Shown here piece by piece: positions 60,421 to 64,000 of a stretch of DNA of 64,000 bases. How positions within the stretch are numbered: the first letter of the stretch is position 1; every line of letters begins with the position of its first letter. A program made the position numbers and the translations under genes. This DNA is from Adineta steineri (lineage: Eukaryota > Rotifera > Eurotatoria > Adinetida > Adinetidae): the NCBI GenBank assembly GCA_905250115.1, contig CAJNOI010000191.1:47222-111221 (forward strand), in the 5' to 3' direction. Under the pieces are notes generated by a model. The model did no database searches. It had not been told where the DNA came from and worked only from the letters and a program-made list of their open reading frames with translations.

Positions 60421-60522
60421 TAGAGGTGTAAGCCGTCGGCTTGGGCGCGCCTCGGCTCTAGCAAAAACGTCAGCTGCCAATCGTCAGCTTCAGCAAAAAT
60501 CGGCTGATGGCTTACATCTCTA
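60421..60522. mobile_element. 102-bp hAT-like MITE nested in the Mutator-like element
   Basis: Ends TAGAGGTGTAAGCCGTCGGC and the complement of TAGAGATGTAAGCCATCAGC are inverted. Flanking octamers TTTATCAG and TTTTTCGG match at 6 of 8 positions, fitting an aged 8-bp duplication. It is GC-rich compared with its surroundings. It inserted after the Mutator-like element. Confidence 0.65.
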
Positions 60523-60711
60523 TTTTTCGGTGAAATCGATTTACTCATTAACAAATATACCATTTGTACAAATGGCTCTATCACAACACATATCACAGTA
60601 TATTTCTGATGCTGAAAGCGAAGATGATATGTAACTGGACTCTTCTACTAATAGCAGAAACGTTTAAAAAAGAAGAATATTGATTCCAGTATGTGCATAC
60701 AATAACAAACT

Positions 60712-60867
60712 TGCACTTGTCCATCATTTCTGAAAAATTACATCTGTAAGCACCTTATCGGACTGTCTATAAAACTGAAGTATTGTAAAGCTCCTCCAGC
60801 GGCAAAAAATGTAGCGATTGGAGTAAAAAGAAAGCGAGGCAGGTCACGTAAAGCTAAAAAACTTTGA
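60712..60867 (+). pseudogene. C-terminal remnant of a MULE transposase (SWIM zinc finger)
   Basis: In this frame the sequence reads CTCPSFLKNYICKHLIGLS, a SWIM zinc finger (CxC, nine residues, CxH). A basic end, VKRKRGRSRKAKKL, follows before TGA. A stop codon lies three codons upstream (TAA then CAA ACT), and the catalytic part of the transposase is absent. SWIM fingers near the C-terminus are characteristic of Mutator-like transposases, which supports the classification from the 9-bp target duplication. Confidence 0.75.
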
Positions 60868-61105
60868 TCAAATAGTAATTTTTCTGTTATTAAAATAGAA
60901 ACTTATTAATGCCTCATATATAAATTTATTCTTGCTCAAATATATATTTATTACTGCTGTTTGATCAACTAATTATTGTCCATTTCGCAATATGTAATTG
61001 CCGAAAAATAATTTCTTATCGCCCACGAATTATTGCTACTTTGTATTTTTAATTACTGCCCACTTCGATTTTTAAATTGCCCAGATAAATAGTAGCCTTC
61101 TTTGA

Positions 61106-61835
61106 TTATGTTTCACGAGAACTCTCTATATCATCATACCAATCATTATGCGTATTTAAAGAATACCTATTACATTTTTTGCACTTAAGCTGATTACATT
61201 TCATCAAATGCGTCTTGTCACTTTTTAAAACGAAAAAAACGAGAATAGATTATTCGTTACTGGAGCCATAATTGCTTTCTTTTAGTAAGCTGATGAAAAA
61301 TTCAGACGGTAGCATTACCTGTCTACGGTCGACAAAATGATTGCCGGTCATATTTTTCATCTAAAAAATCAACAGTACGGTCGCGGGTGTGGGTGGGTGT
61401 TAATATGGGCCCGGGTGTTCTCTTTGGATCGACAAGGGACTCACATCCACTCCCACACATACCTACATCCACGTCCACAACCAAATCTACGATCACATCC
61501 GCATCCACCCTTAGTCTCACACCCGAGCCCGAAAATACTGATACTATAATTCCTGCGTGGACTATTCGTTATATTACCAAACTGAGAGGTGATAGAGGCA
61601 TAGCAAACAGTGTGTTGTCTCTGGGAAAATGTTGATAAGAACTTTGTCTTCTTTTTATCTTTGTTGAATCATATAAAAGCAGTAGACACAAATTTTCTTT
61701 TTAAAAGCAGTGTCGTTGTATGCCTTATCATTGAAAAAAGAGTGAAGCTCAAAATTTGCATTCATTTGAAAGCTGTAACGCGAACAATATCCAGAAAGCA
61801 GACCAATACTTACGGGAGCCAAACACATAAAAAAC
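61106..61835. other. Region upstream of NTPase copy 2, with telomere-like array
   Basis: Non-coding. Contains the array at 61384-61530 and a 300-bp leader before the NTPase ATG. Open frames through the array are artefacts of CCCACA repeats. Confidence 0.55.
61384..61530. repeat. Telomere-like inverted element upstream of NTPase copy 2
   Basis: Left arm CGGGTGTGGGTGGGTG. The right arm is a degenerate tract of CACATCCAC/CCCACAC units ending CTCACACCCGAG. It lies about 305 bp before the ATG of copy 2, nearly the same spacing as the array before copy 1. Confidence 0.6.
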
Positions 61836-63521
61836 ATGACTGGTTCGCAATTAAGACAGAAAGAGGACAATTCCGAAAATACAGGCGACAATGAAAACCT
61901 TCAAGCGTCGATTGAAAGAGTCGAGACTAATACTACAACAAGCGTCGGACCTGATCTTGGCAAGACCGTCCGTCCTCAATCCGAGCCTAATTCTCCACAA
62001 GGAGCACCGGTTCGACCACTTGAAAGCAGACCAGCAACAACTGAAAAATCGACAAATAATTTTCGACGAACCGTGCTTATTTGTCTCGCAGTTTTCGTTT
62101 CAGCCATCTCCGCCATTTTGATCAGCATTTATCTGAAGTCATCAACTTCTACAGTATGTGATATGAAGAAAGCAGAAAATAGAGATTTCAACAAGTACTA
62201 TGGGATCGCTAACATGAAAAATCATTTCATAACACCAAGTGCTGATAACTGCGCGGCGAGCATTATATTCAAACCAGCATTACCTCAAGCAATACTGCAA
62301 CAAGATCATTCAGCAAGCTCATTCTTAACATTGGCACCCTATGGTACTGGGAAAACATTGTTGAGATGTGAATATTACAAATCACTAAGATCAGATGCCT
62401 ACTTCAAAGTATTGATATTAAATAAAGAGATTGATGGATATCTCGATAGGTTTGTCACAGAGAGAGCAAAGAATGGGGCGGATTGTGACAAGGAAAGCTG
62501 CATCATGAAATGGTCAACAAATGAATTCGGTCAACTACTGCTTTCTACTCTAGTTACACAGTTCATCAACACATTCGACAAGGAACCATTCGGTCTTCCG
62601 GATATTTCATTAGACGAGAAAATCGAACTAATCACCATTATGTGTTATTACTACAATGACCAAGGTGTGAGCAAGTTAGAAAAACTGGTGAACTCTTTTC
62701 TGCAGAAAACTAGCAACTCAATGTACAGTGCAAGTGAGGCAAACGCACAAATTCAAGAGAAAAATGGTCACAAAGATAAACCACTTCTTAGTGAATTCAG
62801 AACAGCTTTAAGAAAACTTCATACTCTTAGACAAGATGAGGATAAATTGGTTCTGTTATTAGCAGTTACTGAGGATAAGAACTTTACAATCAAAGCATTA
62901 GAAACAACTCGGTCGATTAATGTGTTAAATGATTTGAGACATTTTGCATTGTTTATGAAAAATCATGTTAAAAAAACTGTCGTATTCATTATTGATGGAA
63001 TTGATGAAAATCGGTTTTTCTTTAAGGACTTGAACGTTAATAAACAATCATTAGAATTGTTTTGTCTTTCTTCTCTATCGCAAGAGATTATTGCAATGGC
63101 TATGGCTGATAATTTTTATTTATCAATATTTTATCCTAAAATTGATGGTATTGAGATGGAAAGGGGTATAATTCGAAAGGATAAATTTCCGACGCTTGTT
63201 ATAAATTGGAATATAAAATCATTAATGAATTATGCTGATTACGTTCTGCAAGAAATGAACAAAAATGTATCAGCAAGTCATTGTAAACTATTCACAAATT
63301 TTAAAACACTTGTGAACTATTCTAACACGAAAAATGCTGAAACCATCAATAAAATTACAACACCAAGAGCACTTCATTATTTCATGCGAGACTTAATACC
63401 GGAAATGAATCACTGTGCAAATGATGTCCAGGAACCATTTATAGCAACTACTGAAAACGTTGAGACTGCTTATGAAAGCTCAGCTAAATCTGCTTTTAAA
63501 GTTCACTATATTAAAGAGTGA
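61836..63521 (+). CDS. Membrane-anchored P-loop NTPase (STAND/KAP-like), copy 2
   Basis: Intronless, 561 residues. The N-terminus is polar and Glu/Asn/Pro-rich rather than Arg-rich as in copy 1. A membrane segment lies at about 79-100 (VLICLAVFVSAISAILISIY). Walker A is PYGTGKT with Lys173, a more canonical P-loop than copy 1. Walker B is VVFIIDGIDEN with Asp387. From KAENRDFN onward it aligns with copy 1 to the end (TPRALHYFMRDLIPEMN). One 102-bp stretch of DNA (62479-62580) is identical to copy 1. Like copy 1, it should present its NTPase domain on one side of a membrane; partners unknown. Confidence 0.75.
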   Translation: MTGSQLRQKEDNSENTGDNENLQASIERVETNTTTSVGPDLGKTVRPQSEPNSPQGAPVRPLESRPATTEKSTNNFRRTVLICLAVFVSAISAILISIYLKSSTSTVCDMKKAENRDFNKYYGIANMKNHFITPSADNCAASIIFKPALPQAILQQDHSASSFLTLAPYGTGKTLLRCEYYKSLRSDAYFKVLILNKEIDGYLDRFVTERAKNGADCDKESCIMKWSTNEFGQLLLSTLVTQFINTFDKEPFGLPDISLDEKIELITIMCYYYNDQGVSKLEKLVNSFLQKTSNSMYSASEANAQIQEKNGHKDKPLLSEFRTALRKLHTLRQDEDKLVLLLAVTEDKNFTIKALETTRSINVLNDLRHFALFMKNHVKKTVVFIIDGIDENRFFFKDLNVNKQSLELFCLSSLSQEIIAMAMADNFYLSIFYPKIDGIEMERGIIRKDKFPTLVINWNIKSLMNYADYVLQEMNKNVSASHCKLFTNFKTLVNYSNTKNAETINKITTPRALHYFMRDLIPEMNHCANDVQEPFIATTENVETAYESSAKSAFKVHYIKE

Positions 63522-64000
63522 AAACGCATGACCAAACTCTATTTATATCGTAGTTTCATGAACATGAAACTGTACTGTATGAACGCAGCTGATTAGTTTT
63601 TTATTCACTAACCATTTTTCATCTGACACCAAGAAAAGAATATTCTGCTTGGGTATTTTTTGATAATACGATATCTCTTTTCTGCACAATAAATATGAAA
63701 CAGATGTACCTTCTAAACTAGGAATTCGGTAAGAGGAAGAATGAAAATGTAGGAACTTTTGGTCTATCGTCAACACCCGTCGTCGGAACAAAAAGACATA
63801 ATGAAGCAAAGAAAGTTCGAAATTCTTGAAGAGAGTCAGCTAAGATAGAAAAACTCTCTCTGTCTGTTAACTTAATAAATGCCATCCAGAGACATGAATA
63901 TGAAAATGACGTAAATCCACAATAAAAGGAGAAGTTTATTCGACTATTATACGCACCCTCACACACATAGAATTTTCGATCAATTAGTGTCTTGCGGACC
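63522..64000. other. Intergenic to window end
   Basis: Non-coding. Contains a short CACCCTCACACACAT tract at 63953-63967 that may be the start of another telomere-like element. No gene seen. Confidence 0.5.

Larger units (their letters stand above)
59903..61096. mobile_element. Mutator-like (MULE) element, 1194 bp, with perfect 9-bp target duplication
   Basis: Flanked by an exact 9-bp direct repeat TTCTTTGAT (59894-59902 and 61097-61105), the length typical of Mutator elements. The ends are inverted: GAGTAAAATTTAATCGGGCA on the left, and on the right the complement of GGCTACTATTTATCTGGGCA. Each end continues as degenerate tandem units of about 20-25 bp carrying (T)GGGCAATAA, about ten on the left (59917-60110) and about five on the right (60970-61080). 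The inside contains the C-terminus of a SWIM zinc-finger protein and a nested MITE. It is a decayed, non-autonomous copy. Confidence 0.85.

Noticed and set aside
19891-61530. CRISPR array interpretation of the spaced short repeats
   Set aside because: Repeats are inverted rather than direct, spacing is irregular, and the genome is eukaryotic with spliceosomal introns.

Overview
The window looks like nuclear DNA of a bdelloid rotifer. Reasons: very AT-rich sequence; introns mostly about 40-60 nt with GT..AG ends; metazoan gene families (calpain, anoctamin, BRCT, rhodopsin-type GPCR, ABCC transporter); expanded families of the kind seen in bdelloids (R-S-E mono-ADP-ribosyltransferase, F-box-like, B-box/NHL-repeat); and many tracts of TGTGGG/CCCACA, the telomere-type hexamer reported for bdelloids. 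The genus cannot be fixed from sequence alone. A run of exactly 100 Ns (19339-19438) is a scaffold gap.

Layout. Positions 93-19338 form a conserved gene block: the 3' part of a tandem-BRCT gene (+), a small repeat-helix protein (-), a peptide-type GPCR (+), the ribosome-biogenesis factor SLX9/FAM207A (-), and a calpain (-) spread over 12306 to beyond the gap. One roughly 4-kb calpain intron holds a whole anoctamin-like gene on the opposite strand. One anoctamin intron in turn holds a tRNA-Leu(UAA). The calpain ends in a CaaX-like tail (CSIM) instead of EF-hands. No TGTGGG tracts were seen here.

From the gap to 64000 the character changes to an accessory, possibly subtelomeric, compartment. 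It holds an ADP-ribosyltransferase; an F-box-like gene; B-box/NHL paralogue A and, 20 kb away, paralogues B and C (C has a nonsense codon); an NAD(P)-dependent sugar epimerase/dehydrogenase; a cysteine-rich 26-residue-repeat gene with two frameshifts; an ABCC/MRP-type transporter; a three-module ectodomain/transmembrane protein; a broken F-box-like gene whose 3' end lies inside a large palindrome; and two tandem membrane-anchored P-loop NTPases sharing a 102-bp identical tract.

The non-coding part of the right half is the most unusual. About a dozen short inverted structures have a G-rich arm (consensus near CTTGAGGGTGTGGGTGTG) always on the left and a C-rich arm on the right, i.e. head-to-head telomere-like repeats or a foldback/MITE family with telomere-like termini. 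There are also mobile-element insertions with visible target duplications: a 403-bp hAT-type MITE (perfect 8-bp duplication), a 1194-bp Mutator-like element (perfect 9-bp duplication, with a decayed SWIM zinc-finger transposase C-terminus), and a 102-bp hAT-like MITE nested inside the latter. All exon joins were worked out by hand from splice signals, reading phase and family resemblance; no alignment was run.
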